DNA from: Synechococcus sp. WH 5701
Lineage (GTDB): Bacteria; Cyanobacteriota; Cyanobacteriia; PCC-6307; Cyanobiaceae
Direction: 5' to 3'
DNA length: 64,000 nucleotides
Assembly: GCF_000153045.1 (NCBI RefSeq)
Contig: NZ_CH724160.1
Span: 949,499 to 1,013,498, forward strand
Below the pieces are notes generated by a model. The model was not told where the DNA came from. It did not search any database and was given only the letters and a program-made list of their open reading frames with translations. A program made the position numbers and the translations under genes. Shown in pieces: positions 55,769-64,000 of the stretch (position 1 is its first letter; each line of letters opens with the position of its first letter).

Positions 55769-56923
55769 TCAATCCATCAGCTCCCCCCGGCAGATCCGCA
55801 CCACCTGGGAGTCGCCCCCCTGCCAGGCGGTGCTGAACGACGTCAGGTGGGTGGCGCTCACCAGGCACTGGTGGCCCGTGCCCACCACCTCCAGCAGCAA
55901 CTCCTGCCGCTTCGGGTCGAGCTCTGCCAGCACGTCGTCGAGCAGCAGCAACGGCGGCTCACCCCAGAGCTGCTGCACCAGCTCCAGTTCCGCCAGTTTC
56001 AGGGCCAGCACCAGGGTGCGCTGCTGGCCGGCGGATCCAAACCGGCGGGCCGGCTCCTCCCCCAGCAGCATCGCCACCTCATCACGGTGGGGGCCCACCT
56101 GACAGGCTCCCAGCCGCCGTTCCTCCGGCCGCTGCCGCCGCAGTTGCTCCAGCAGTGCTTCACGCCAAGGGGCCTCAGCTTCTTCCCCCTCCAGCTGGCT
56201 GCCGGCCTGGTAGCGCAACTCCAGCTGCTCGCGGCCGCCACTGAGCCGTTCCTGCCAGGCGGCGGCCAAGGGTTGAAGTCGGGCCAGGGCGCGGCGACGG
56301 CGGCGGTGCAGGCGCGTGCCGATCAGGGCTATCTGCAGATCGAAGGCGTCGAGGAGTGAGTGCAGCTGCTGCTCCCCCTGGCTCAGCCCCCGGCGCAGCA
56401 ACTGGCTGCGCTGGCGCAGCAAGCGGCCGTAGCGGGCCAGCAATTCCCCATAGACCGGCTCCAGCTGCAACACCACTCGATCGAGCCACTGGCGCCGCAG
56501 GGCCGGCTCCCCCCGCACCAGCTCCAGGTCGAGGGCGCTGAAGCCCACGCAGCGCAGGGGGCCCACCAGATCGAGCTGGCGCTCCAGGGATCTGCCGTTG
56601 CGCCGGGCCTGGCGCCCCCCCTGGCGCCTCACCTCGAGTTCCAGCTCTTGCTGATCGAGCACAGGCGCTGGCGCTCCCGCCCCGGGGGAATGGCCGTCGC
56701 CGCACCAGCCCCGCACCAGCGCCCGGCTCTGGCCATGGCGGATCAGGTCACGGTCGTGGCTACTGCGGTGGGAGCGCAGGCTGCCGAGCAGCTCCACCGC
56801 CTCGAGCAGGTTCGACTTGCCTTCCCCGTTGGCGCCGACCACCAGCAGACGCGGCTCAGCGAGCTCGAGCGAGAGCTGGGCGTAGTTGCGAAAATCGAGC
56901 AGCTCCAGGCGATGCAGCCGAAT
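55769..56923 (-). CDS. recF: DNA repair protein RecF with no standard start codon
   Basis: The core (P-loop [35 protein letters not shown] signature, [12 protein letters not shown] Walker B) is a normal RecF, the SMC-like ATPase that loads RecA at gaps. The conserved first strand, reading [20 protein letters not shown], lies just upstream of GTG 56842 and is in frame. Between the in-frame TGA (56927-56929) and that strand there is no ATG, GTG or TTG. The codon at the usual Met position is ATT (56921-56923). I place the start there; the length is then 384 residues. GTG 56842 would delete an essential strand. Start uncertain. Confidence 0.8.
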   Translation of the reverse strand: MRLHRLELLDFRNYAQLSLELAEPRLLVVGANGEGKSNLLEAVELLGSLRSHRSSHDRDLIRHGQSRALVRGWCGDGHSPGAGAPAPVLDQQELELEVRRQGGRQARRNGRSLERQLDLVGPLRCVGFSALDLELVRGEPALRRQWLDRVVLQLEPVYGELLARYGRLLRQRSQLLRRGLSQGEQQLHSLLDAFDLQIALIGTRLHRRRRRALARLQPLAAAWQERLSGGREQLELRYQAGSQLEGEEAEAPWREALLEQLRRQRPEERRLGACQVGPHRDEVAMLLGEEPARRFGSAGQQRTLVLALKLAELELVQQLWGEPPLLLLDDVLAELDPKRQELLLEVVGTGHQCLVSATHLTSFSTAWQGGDSQVVRICRGELMD

Positions 56924-56983
56924 GGGTCAGGAGCGACGTGCGGGTAAGCTACGACCACCGGGACAGGGATGACCTCCCCGCTC

Positions 56984-57057
56984 GGGCATGTAGCTCAGTT
57001 GGATAGAGCGTCAGATTCCGGTTCTGAATGTCGGGGGTTCGAGTCCCTCCATGCTCG
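56984..57057 (+). tRNA. tRNA-Arg (anticodon CCG)
   Basis: A 74-base cloverleaf: acceptor GGGCATG with CATGCTC (one G-T pair), discriminator G at 57057; D-arm GCTC/GAGC; anticodon stem TCAGA/TCTGA with loop TTCCGGT, anticodon CCG; T-arm GGGGG/CCCTC around TTCGAGT. It reads CGG. The converging GNAT frame runs antisense into the 3' part of this tRNA. Confidence 0.94.
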
Positions 57058-57544
57058 CTTGATTCGGCTCCCCCGGTCGGTTTCCCTCGGTTGTGGCGAG
57101 CACAAGACCCATGGCTCGGATGCCGCCTGGGTCGACCATGAAGCCGTGCTGTTGAAGAGCTGAGAGCGCCTCCGGTGGCGCCGCCACCGAAATGCTGCAG
57201 CCACTCAGTTCGCGGCGCAGGCGGCTGAGGGCGCCGTGCACCAGCACCGCCAGAACGGCTGCCTGCTGGGGATCCCTCGGCCAGGCCGAGAGATCCCAGA
57301 GGTTGGCGTTGAGGGCCTGATCGCTGGTGGCCCGCACGAAGCCCACCAAGCCCCCCTGCTGATCACGCACGCAGAGCTGCCAGGCGCTGCGCTCCAGCAC
57401 AAGGGCCAGGCGCTGCTCATCCCGTCGCGACTCGCCGCAGGCCATCAGCAAGTCGTTCAACTCGCCTGGCTGGGGAGGCTCGGTCTCCGTTCGGTAGCCC
57501 TCGGGCAGGCGCGGGGCGGGCGGTTGGCTGCGGAAGGGAATCAA
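57011..57544 (-). CDS. GNAT-family N-acetyltransferase-like protein
   Basis: 177 residues from TTG 57544, 7 bases after the ppc stop; earlier in-frame starts lie within ppc. Residues 1-30 are proline-rich. The acetyltransferase-like core has LVGFVRATSDQALNANLWDLSAWPRD, AVLAVLVHGALSRLRRELSGC and PEALSALQQHGF, followed by GGIRAMGLVLA. The final 15 residues (ASMEGLEPPTFRTGI) are read antisense to tRNA-Arg, so the true C-terminus needs care. Acceptor unknown. It is probably cotranscribed with ppc. Confidence 0.78.
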   Translation of the reverse strand: MIPFRSQPPAPRLPEGYRTETEPPQPGELNDLLMACGESRRDEQRLALVLERSAWQLCVRDQQGGLVGFVRATSDQALNANLWDLSAWPRDPQQAAVLAVLVHGALSRLRRELSGCSISVAAPPEALSALQQHGFMVDPGGIRAMGLVLATTEGNRPGEPNQASMEGLEPPTFRTGI

Positions 57545-57551
57545 GCGCGGC

Positions 57552-60500
57552 TCAACCGGTGTTGCGCATGCCCGCGGCGATGCCGTTGATGGTGAGAAGG
57601 GCGCCGCGCAGCAGTTCGCTACGGCTGTAGGTGCGGCCATCCTGGCCATCACCGCTGCTGGCTTCGCTCATCGGAGGCTGCCGGTTCTGGTCGCGCAGGC
57701 GCCGCAACAGGGCCACCTGCAGGTAGCCCAGGGGGACGATCGTCTGGTTGCGCAGATCGACCGAGAGCTGCAGGGCCGGATCGCCATCGAGCAGGCGGGC
57801 GTGGCCGGAGATCTTCAGGACCAGATCACGGGTGAGTTCGAACTCGGCCGCGATCACCTGGAAGATCTCCTCGAAGGCTTCGCGGTGGCTGGGGCGACCC
57901 AGGGCCTGCACATAGTGGTGAGCCAGGTCGAGATCCACCTTCGAGAGGGTCATCTCCACCTTGGAGATCAGCATCCGGAAGAAGGGCCAGCGCTGGTAGA
58001 GCAGACGCAGCAACTCGAGCTGGCCAGGATCGTCGTCGAGTTCCTCCTGCAGGGCTGCTCCCACGCCGAACCAGCTGGGCAGCAGGAAGCGACTCTGGGT
58101 CCAGCCGAACACCCAGGGGATCGCCCGCAGGCTGGAGAGATCCTTGGCTCCACTCTTGCGGCGGGCGGGGCGGCTGGAGATCTGCAGCTTGCTGATCTCT
58201 TCGATCGGTGTGACCTGCTGGAAGAAGGCCACCAGGTCGGGGTTTTCATGCACCAGCCGCCGGTAGTGCACCCGGGAGCGAGCCGCCAGGCGGCCCATCA
58301 GGTCGTTCCAGGTGGGGGTGTCATCGACGTTGGTGCTCACCAGGCTGTTCTGCAACACGGCGGTGGTCACCGTTTCGAGGTTGTAGAGCGCCAGCTCCGG
58401 CAGGGAGTACTTCGAGGCCAGCACCTCCCCCTGCTCGGTGATCTTGATGCGGCCATTGAGGGTGCCACTGGGCTGGGCCAGGATGGCCTGGTAGGCCGGG
58501 CCGCCGCCCCGTCCCACGGAGCCGCCCCGGCCGTGGAAGATGCACAGCGCCACATCGTGCTCGCAGGCCAGTCGCTGCAGCGCGATCTGGGCCTTGTGGA
58601 TTTCCCAGTTGCTGGAAAGGAAGCCCGAATCCTTGTTGCTGTCGGAGTAGCCGAGCATCACCTCCTGCAGGGGTTTGTCGGCTTCGGCGCTGCTGGCCAG
58701 CAGGGTCCGGTAGAAGGGCTCCGAAAACAGGCGCTGCATCACCGCCGGTGCCCGCTGCAGATCCTCCACCGTTTCGAACAGGGGTACCACCAGCAACTGG
58801 GTCTGCACCGCCTTGGGGTCCACCAGACCGGCCTCCTTGGCCAGCAGCAGCACCTCCAGCAGGTCGGAGACCGTGTGCGCCATTGAAATGATGTAGCTGC
58901 GGCAGATGCGGGGGCCGAATTCCTGCTGCAGCCGCTGCAGCATGCGGAACACCGCGAAGGTCTCCTCGGTGGCTGGGCTCCAGCGGGCTGCTGGCGGCAG
59001 CATGGGCCGGCGGGTCTGCAGTTCCTGCAGCAGCCACTCCACACGTTGCTCCTCCTCCATCTCCCCGTAGGGAATGGGAAGTTGCAGGTAGCGAGTCAGT
59101 TCATCGAGGGCATCGCTGTGGCGGGTGCTCTCCTGGCGGATGTCGAGGCTGGCCAGGCAGAACGCGAAGATGTGCACCTGACTGAGCAGGGTCTGCAGCG
59201 GCTCACAGCTGAGGCCCGTGGTCTCGAGGCTGTCGCGCAGCAGTTCGAGGTCTTGGCGCAGCTCGTTCACCGAGCCGTAGTGCAGTTCGGGCGGGGCCGC
59301 GGCCATCGGCCCGGTGCCCGTGCTCAGCACCGCCGGACCGGCGTTCTCGCAGGGGGATTCCCAGCCGGCTTCGGCCAGCTGCTGGTTGCGCTGGTGGGTG
59401 AGGCGCAACCGTTCGACGATGTAGCTGAGCTTGAGGCGGTAGGGCTCGAGCCGGTAGCGGGCGGCCCGCTCCTCGTAGATCTCCGGGAAGCGCAGCCGGT
59501 CCATCTCCAGGGACTCGAGCAAGGGGGCGCTCACCTGGGACCACTGCATCGAGATGCTGAGCTGGTCGCGAAGGCCCTGCACCGCCGTGATGTAGCGCTC
59601 GATCATCAACTGGCGCTGATAACAGGCCGTCCGCCAGGTGATGTCGGGGGTGACGGAGGGGTTGCCATCGCGGTCGGAGCCCACCCAGGAGCCGAAGGTG
59701 CAGAAGGCGTCACGCGGCGCCTCCACATCGGGGTAGCTGCCGGCGAGGGCATTGATGATGCGCTGGCGCAACAGCGGCATCGCGTCGAAGAGCACCTGCT
59801 GGAAGTAGTGGAGGGCGTAATCGACCTCATCGAGCACCGAGGGCTTGAATTGGTGCAGCTCGTCAGTGCGCCACCACAGCCGGATCTCCTCCTCCAGCTG
59901 CAGCCTCAGGCTGCGTTCGTCTTGCAGTTCGGTGGGGTTGTCCTGCTGCAGGCGGTGGATCAGGGCTGCCACCCGGCGTTGTTTGTGCCGCACGGTGTGG
60001 CGCACGATCTCAGTGGGGTGGGCCGTGAAGACGAGCCGGATGTCGAGTTCCCGCAGCAGGTTCTCGATCTGGGCTGGGGGAACGTTCAGTCCCCGCAGGC
60101 GGGTGAACAGCTCCCGGAACGTGGCTGGATCGGTCTGGCTGGCCAGCGGTGGGGCGAAGGGATCGGGGCTGGTTGGAGTGGAGGCCTCCTGAAGGCTGGC
60201 CAGATAGCTGTCTTCCTCGATGTGCTGCTCGAGGATGTTCACCAGCTGGAAGTAGAGCGAGAAGGCGCGGGCCGCGGCGATCGCCTCCGAGAGGTCCATC
60301 TCGCGGATCAGCTGCACGATGGCCGCCGTGGTGTCGACCGTTCCGTCGGCAGCTTCCAAGGGGTCGCTCAGCCGCTTGAGCCGCAGCAGCCGCTCGGCCT
60401 GATCGGGCGGACACTCGCTGAGCAGCACCGTTTGCCAGAGATCCTCCACCAGCTCAAGCCGCTCTCCGAGCAGCCGGGTGACCCTGGGGGCTGGTGCCGT

Positions 60501-60596
60501 GGGAACTCCCTGGGGATCCTGGGCCAGAACGGCGGATGGGGCGGACAGGGGCTGCCGCATGGGGGCCGGCGCAGGCGAGGAAGGCTCCATGATCAT
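57552..60596 (-). CDS. ppc: Phosphoenolpyruvate carboxylase
   Basis: 1014 residues. PEPC adds bicarbonate to PEP to form oxaloacetate, an anaplerotic entry to the incomplete cyanobacterial TCA cycle. Catalytic blocks are intact: [20 protein letters not shown] with the essential His, [47 protein letters not shown], and the C-terminal GMRNTG. The N-terminus has about 40 proline-rich residues beyond the core. Its ATG overlaps the gshA stop in ATGA, so the two are translationally coupled. Confidence 0.98.
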   Translation of the reverse strand: MIMEPSSPAPAPMRQPLSAPSAVLAQDPQGVPTAPAPRVTRLLGERLELVEDLWQTVLLSECPPDQAERLLRLKRLSDPLEAADGTVDTTAAIVQLIREMDLSEAIAAARAFSLYFQLVNILEQHIEEDSYLASLQEASTPTSPDPFAPPLASQTDPATFRELFTRLRGLNVPPAQIENLLRELDIRLVFTAHPTEIVRHTVRHKQRRVAALIHRLQQDNPTELQDERSLRLQLEEEIRLWWRTDELHQFKPSVLDEVDYALHYFQQVLFDAMPLLRQRIINALAGSYPDVEAPRDAFCTFGSWVGSDRDGNPSVTPDITWRTACYQRQLMIERYITAVQGLRDQLSISMQWSQVSAPLLESLEMDRLRFPEIYEERAARYRLEPYRLKLSYIVERLRLTHQRNQQLAEAGWESPCENAGPAVLSTGTGPMAAAPPELHYGSVNELRQDLELLRDSLETTGLSCEPLQTLLSQVHIFAFCLASLDIRQESTRHSDALDELTRYLQLPIPYGEMEEEQRVEWLLQELQTRRPMLPPAARWSPATEETFAVFRMLQRLQQEFGPRICRSYIISMAHTVSDLLEVLLLAKEAGLVDPKAVQTQLLVVPLFETVEDLQRAPAVMQRLFSEPFYRTLLASSAEADKPLQEVMLGYSDSNKDSGFLSSNWEIHKAQIALQRLACEHDVALCIFHGRGGSVGRGGGPAYQAILAQPSGTLNGRIKITEQGEVLASKYSLPELALYNLETVTTAVLQNSLVSTNVDDTPTWNDLMGRLAARSRVHYRRLVHENPDLVAFFQQVTPIEEISKLQISSRPARRKSGAKDLSSLRAIPWVFGWTQSRFLLPSWFGVGAALQEELDDDPGQLELLRLLYQRWPFFRMLISKVEMTLSKVDLDLAHHYVQALGRPSHREAFEEIFQVIAAEFELTRDLVLKISGHARLLDGDPALQLSVDLRNQTIVPLGYLQVALLRRLRDQNRQPPMSEASSGDGQDGRTYSRSELLRGALLTINGIAAGMRNTG

Positions 60597-61747
60597 CCCA
60601 AAGGGTGGGAAGCTGCTGTGTTGCGTGGTGCTGGTTCCACTTCGGCCAGCTGCATGGCTGTGGCTCCATCGGCCATGATCTCGCCCAGTGGCACTCCGGC
60701 GTCGTGCCGCTCCAGCCAGCGCATCGCCTCATTGCCCTGGCGCAGGATGGCGCCGAGCGGCTCCAGCCAGGGGCTGAGGCCGAGCCTGGCGGCGAGTGGC
60801 GCCACCTGCTCCAGCTCCTTCTGAATCCAGGCACCGGCTTCGATCTCCTCTCCCGTACGCCAGTCGTTGAGCGTGGCTCTCAGGCTCTGGCGTGCAGCGG
60901 CGCGGTCGTTGCTGTCGGCCAGCTCGGCCAGCTGATCCGGCCCCAGCCGGCTGGCGCGCAAGGGATCATGGGTTTGGGGATTCTCCAGCAACTGCAGCAG
61001 GCGTAGTTCCGCGAACACCGTCACGGCAAGAAGCTGGCGGGGATGGCTGATCAGGTCACAGATCCGGATCTCGAGCCGGTTCAGGTCGTGGGGCCGGTTC
61101 TCCCCGTTAGGCCGCACGGAGGTCCAGAGATGGCGCACGTTGCGCATGGCCCCGGCCGCCAGCTGGGCATCCATCCAGTGGATGTAGTGCTGATGATCGA
61201 GAAACAACGGCACGGTGGGCGGGGTGAGCGGGAACTGCAGCCAGCGCTGGGAGTGGGCGCCGGTGACGATCCCATCGAGGAAGGGTGAACTGGCGCTGAG
61301 GGCGAGCAGCAGGGCGCCCTCGCAGCGCAACAGCCGGCAGCCGGCAAACAGGGCCCCCATCTCGGTGAGCCCGAGGTTGATGTGAACGCTGGCCGTCACC
61401 ACCCGGGTGCCGTAGGTGGCCTCGATGTAGCCGTGATAAGGGTTCGAGGGGTCGGAGCGCTCGAAGCGGTGGCTGTCTCCCAGGCTGAGGGTGCTGCCTG
61501 GGAGCAGGGTCAGGCTCCGCTCGCCCAGCCAGCGGCGCAGGCGCCGCCTCGGCTCCAGCAGCAGCTCCAGCTGGCGGGCGTAGTCGGCATCCGGAGGCGT
61601 GATGTACTCCAGGTTGCGATGGTCCGGTTCGGTGACGAACCCCTCAAGCTGGGCTGCGGCCTGCTCCGCCACCCCAACCACGGTGCCATCGGCCCGGCCG
61701 GTGAAGAGCTCCACCTCGAAGCCCTTGAGCAACAGGGGATGGCTCAT
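60593..61747 (-). CDS. gshA: Glutamate-cysteine ligase, cyanobacterial type
   Basis: 384 residues of the cyanobacterial gamma-glutamylcysteine synthetase family, the first step of glutathione synthesis. Blocks: [76 protein letters not shown] and [14 protein letters not shown]. It overlaps trpE at its start (ATGA) and ppc at its end (ATGA), so it is the middle gene of a coupled set. The partner gshB is not in the window. Confidence 0.93.
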   Translation of the reverse strand: MSHPLLLKGFEVELFTGRADGTVVGVAEQAAAQLEGFVTEPDHRNLEYITPPDADYARQLELLLEPRRRLRRWLGERSLTLLPGSTLSLGDSHRFERSDPSNPYHGYIEATYGTRVVTASVHINLGLTEMGALFAGCRLLRCEGALLLALSASSPFLDGIVTGAHSQRWLQFPLTPPTVPLFLDHQHYIHWMDAQLAAGAMRNVRHLWTSVRPNGENRPHDLNRLEIRICDLISHPRQLLAVTVFAELRLLQLLENPQTHDPLRASRLGPDQLAELADSNDRAAARQSLRATLNDWRTGEEIEAGAWIQKELEQVAPLAARLGLSPWLEPLGAILRQGNEAMRWLERHDAGVPLGEIMADGATAMQLAEVEPAPRNTAASHPLG

Positions 61748-63267
61748 GTGCCGCTCCCCTGCAGGCAGGCCAGGGCCTTGAGCAGACCGCGGGCTTTGTT
61801 GAGAGTTTCCTGGTATTCGGCGGCCGGCTGGGAGTCGGCCACCAGGCCCGCACCGGCCTGCACCTGCACCCGCCAGCCCCCCTCTCCGTCGGGGAGCACC
61901 ACCATGGTGCGGATCGTGATGGCGGTGTTGAGGGCGCCGGCCAGATCCACCGCCCCGTAGACACCGGAGTAGGGGCCGCGCGCATCCGGCTCGTGCTCAT
62001 GGATCAGCTGCATCGCCCGGATCTTGGGCGCGCCGCTGACGGTGCCGGCTGGGAAGGAGGCCTTGAGCAGATCCCAGACGTCGTGAGAGGAATCGAGCAG
62101 GCCCTCGACCTGACTGACGATGTGCATCACATGGGAGTAGCGCTCGACCACCATCAGTTCGGTCACCTCGACCGTGCCCGGACGGCAGACCCGGCCCAGG
62201 TCGTTGCGGCCCAGATCCACCAGCATCACGTGCTCGGCGCGCTCCTTGGGGTCGGCCAGCAGCTCCTGCTCCAGGGCAAGGTCGCTGGCTTCATCGGACC
62301 CGCGCGGGCGGGTGCCGGCGATCGGCCGCAGGGAGGCCCGGATGCCGCCGGCCACCGGCTCGGCCTTGACCATCACCTCGGGGCTGGAGCCGATCAGATA
62401 CCAGCCGCCGAAGTTGAAGAAGGCCATGTAGGGCGATGGGTTCACCATCCGCAGGCTGCGGTACAGCTCGAAGGGATCCCGTTGGATGCGGGTCTCCAGC
62501 CGCTGGCTGAGCACCAGCTGGAACACGTCACCGGCGGCGATGTGCTCCCGGGCCGCTACCACTGCGGCTTCGAAATCGGCCTGGCTGCGGTTGCTGCGGG
62601 TGTCCAGCTCCATGCTGGGCTCAGCCTCCCAGCGCAGGGGGGTGACTCCGGCCGGCAGGGGCCCGTGCATGCGCTCCTCCAGCGACTGGATCCTGGCGGT
62701 GGCCTCGGCGTAGGCGCCGAGGGGATCGGCACCACCGCTGAGGTCGGCATAGGCCACCGCCGTGATCTGCCGCTTCACCTGGTCGAACACCAGCAGGCTG
62801 TCGGCCAGCATCCAGCAGCCGTCCGGCGGGCCTTCCGGGTCGCTGGGGTGGACGGGCACGCTCGGCTCGATCCAGCGGATCAGTTCGTAGCCCCAGAAGC
62901 CGAAGAGTTGTCCAAGCGGCGGCAGGCCGGGAATGGTGCTGGGCCGAAGCGAGGCCAGGCATCCGGCCAGCAGCTCGAAGGGGTTGCCCTGCAACTGGGC
63001 CTGACGGCCATCGCGCCAGCACTGAACACCGTCCTCCCCGCGCACCGTGAGGCTCCAGACCGGATCAGCCACCACGAAGCTCCAGCGCCCCAGCCGCTCG
63101 CCCCCCTCCACCGACTCGAGCAGCACGCCATGGCTGCTGGTGGCTCCCACCTTCAGCCAGGTGGTGAGCGGGGTTTCCAGATCAGCGGGCCAGCGCTTCC
63201 AGAGGGGGATGAAGGTGCTGCCGTCCGCCGCCTGGGCGAGGAACGCGTCGCGATCGGGAAAGGGCAT
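61744..63267 (-). CDS. trpE: Anthranilate synthase component I
   Basis: About 507 residues from ATG 63267 (MPFPDRDAFLAQ); the longer frame to 63300 would run into the psaD terminator. TrpE converts chorismate to anthranilate with a glutaminase partner. The chorismate-binding domain has GDVFQLVLSQRL, FNFGGWYLIGSSPEVMV, RPIAGTRPRG, the Glu in VDLGRNDLGRV, and FPAGTVSGAPKIRAMQLI. The N-terminal LLESVEGGERLGRWSF is the tryptophan-feedback site region, where LLES is conserved. The stop overlaps gshA. Confidence 0.95.
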   Translation of the reverse strand: MPFPDRDAFLAQAADGSTFIPLWKRWPADLETPLTTWLKVGATSSHGVLLESVEGGERLGRWSFVVADPVWSLTVRGEDGVQCWRDGRQAQLQGNPFELLAGCLASLRPSTIPGLPPLGQLFGFWGYELIRWIEPSVPVHPSDPEGPPDGCWMLADSLLVFDQVKRQITAVAYADLSGGADPLGAYAEATARIQSLEERMHGPLPAGVTPLRWEAEPSMELDTRSNRSQADFEAAVVAAREHIAAGDVFQLVLSQRLETRIQRDPFELYRSLRMVNPSPYMAFFNFGGWYLIGSSPEVMVKAEPVAGGIRASLRPIAGTRPRGSDEASDLALEQELLADPKERAEHVMLVDLGRNDLGRVCRPGTVEVTELMVVERYSHVMHIVSQVEGLLDSSHDVWDLLKASFPAGTVSGAPKIRAMQLIHEHEPDARGPYSGVYGAVDLAGALNTAITIRTMVVLPDGEGGWRVQVQAGAGLVADSQPAAEYQETLNKARGLLKALACLQGSGT

Positions 63268-63284
63268 CACGGCAACGGGCAGGC

Positions 63285-63309
63285 AAAAAAAACGGGGCAC
63301 CCGGCCCCG
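63285..63309 (-). terminator. Intrinsic terminator of psaD
   Basis: On the minus strand CGGGGC pairs with GCCCCG (63293-63309) around a five-base loop, followed by eight Ts (63292-63285). It lies 90 bases after the psaD stop and just before the trpE start, so trpE should have its own promoter or depend on read-through. Confidence 0.88.
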
Positions 63310-63398
63310 CCTTTCTAAAGGTTGGAGGAATCCAGCCCGGAGTCGATTCCCGCAGAAGAGTCCAGGCTGGTTCCCGGGCGGAATCCCGGGAGCTGAAC

Positions 63399-63830
63399 TC
63401 AGGAATCGAAGGTGTTGCGTCCGGAGAACTTGAGGGTGGCAGGGTCGGGGTTCTGGCCGATGCTGCGGGGGTTGTGGCCCACCATCGGACGACCTTCATT
63501 CACCTTCTCAGGGAAAACACCATCTTTCGGGTGCAGGTATTCAGTGTCGCCGCCAGGGAAGATGCGGTAGATCTTGTAATCCTCGATACGAGGTTTGAAC
63601 TTGGTGCGCAGCTGGGTGCCGAGGGCCAGGCACTGCTCCTTGCGGGAGAAGTACATGATGTTTTCGCCTTCATTCATTTCCGCAGCTCCACCGGTGGGGA
63701 GCTCGAACACCTGACCCTTGCTGCTGGTCCAGGTGATGGCGTACTTCTCCTCGGTTTCGGCTGAGTTGAGCAGACCGCCCGTGCTGCCGATGGACTTGGG
63801 AAGTTGACCGCTCAGCGCCGTTGCTGTCAT
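63399..63830 (-). CDS. psaD: Photosystem I reaction centre subunit II
   Basis: 143 residues from ATG 63830 ([22 protein letters not shown]). PsaD is the stromal-side subunit that docks ferredoxin and stabilises PsaC. Family blocks: [78 protein letters not shown] and [12 protein letters not shown]. An intrinsic terminator follows. Just upstream is a 20-bp tandem repeat (63844-63879). Confidence 0.98.
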   Translation of the reverse strand: MTATALSGQLPKSIGSTGGLLNSAETEEKYAITWTSSKGQVFELPTGGAAEMNEGENIMYFSRKEQCLALGTQLRTKFKPRIEDYKIYRIFPGGDTEYLHPKDGVFPEKVNEGRPMVGHNPRSIGQNPDPATLKFSGRNTFDS

Positions 63831-63843
63831 GGCTGTTGGGGAT

Positions 63844-63879
63844 GGTGAGTCGGCGGACCCATCGGTGAGTCGGCGGACC
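63844..63879. repeat. 20-bp-period direct repeat upstream of psaD
   Basis: The 16-base unit GGTGAGTCGGCGGACC occurs at 63844-63859 and again at 63864-63879, exactly 20 bases apart. It ends 14 bases upstream of the psaD ATG. It may form part of the leader or an operator, or be a replication-slippage duplication. I recognise no known factor site. Confidence 0.75.
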
Positions 63880-64000
63880 ATGTCGGCTGGAAGCTAGCAC
63901 TGCAATCTGGGGCGTCTTGCCAGGCGGGGAGCTCTCTTCACACCCGTCAACAAACGTCCCCGTCGGCGTCGGTGTTGTGGCCCGCCACGGGAAAGAACAC

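Noticed and set aside
1-64000. CRISPR arrays, prophage, insertion sequences, integrases, toxin-antitoxin pairs or secondary-metabolite clusters
   Set aside because: No spaced direct repeats, transposase or integrase motifs, or synthase modules were seen. tRNA genes have no flanking integrase or duplicated 3' ends.

Overview
The window is a stretch of chromosome from a GC-rich unicellular cyanobacterium of the Synechococcus/Cyanobium type. Photosystem I genes (psaA, psaB, psaL, psaI, psaD), cyanobacterial NDH-1 (ndhN), the clock-input protein LdpA, Ycf45, a cyanobacterial-type glutamate-cysteine ligase and a cyanobacterial ribosomal cluster all point this way. Genes are densely packed on both strands with many 4-nt ATGA overlaps. 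I saw no insertion sequence, integrase, prophage or CRISPR array. The content reads as core genome, with unusual points in individual genes rather than an accessory island.

Layout. 1-5.1 kb: the end of a DUF456 membrane protein, a cysteine desulfurase, a secreted unknown, a LuxR-type response regulator overlapping an RluA-type pseudouridine synthase, lipoyl synthase and tRNA-Pro(CGG). 5.1-8.2 kb: a CbiG-CobJ fusion for corrin synthesis preceded by an acidic membrane-anchored unknown. 8.2-13.3 kb: psaA-psaB behind a long leader with several possible hairpins, closed by a strong terminator. 13.3-17.4 kb: a solitary RND pump, psaL and psaI. 17.4-22.6 kb: a small unknown, a polyprenyl-phosphate-type glycosyltransferase, an NlpC/P60 hydrolase, a class-A-like serine hydrolase, tRNA-Ser(GCT), alanine racemase and an HNH protein. 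Much of this block concerns the cell envelope.

22.6-39.2 kb is one long minus-strand run: rplC-D-W-B, rpsS, rplV, rpsC, rplP, rpmC, rpsQ, rplN-X-E, rpsH, rplF-R, rpsE, rplO, secY, adk, rpmJ, rpsM, rpsK, rpoA, rplQ, truA, rplM, rpsI, rpmE, prfA. It joins the S10, spc and alpha operons to the L13-S9 pair, L31 and release factor 1. rpsJ, rpsN, rpmD and infA are not in it.

39.6-45.3 kb, plus strand: ndhN-ldpA-ycf45, tRNA-Gln(TTG), a HAD phosphatase and recA with a cyanobacterial LexA box. 45.3-51.3 kb: DUF1815 and DUF2839 proteins, a DinG-like helicase with decayed motifs, tyrA, a CrtD-type carotenoid desaturase, a fructosamine-kinase family protein and a CAAD-domain thylakoid protein. 51.4-57.1 kb: a JAMM protease next to a MoeB-rhodanese E1-like enzyme, a tandemly duplicated CobO, LarE, SpeD, a RecF that lacks an ordinary start codon, and tRNA-Arg(CCG). 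57.0-64 kb, minus strand: psaD, then trpE-gshA-ppc-GNAT linked by overlaps or very short gaps.

The best leads are the non-canonical recF start, the duplicated CobO, the decayed DinG-like protein, the JAMM/E1 pair, the RluA protein with Gly at the catalytic Asp position, the psaA leader, and the 20-bp tandem repeat before psaD. None is proof of a new multi-gene system. No such system stood out.
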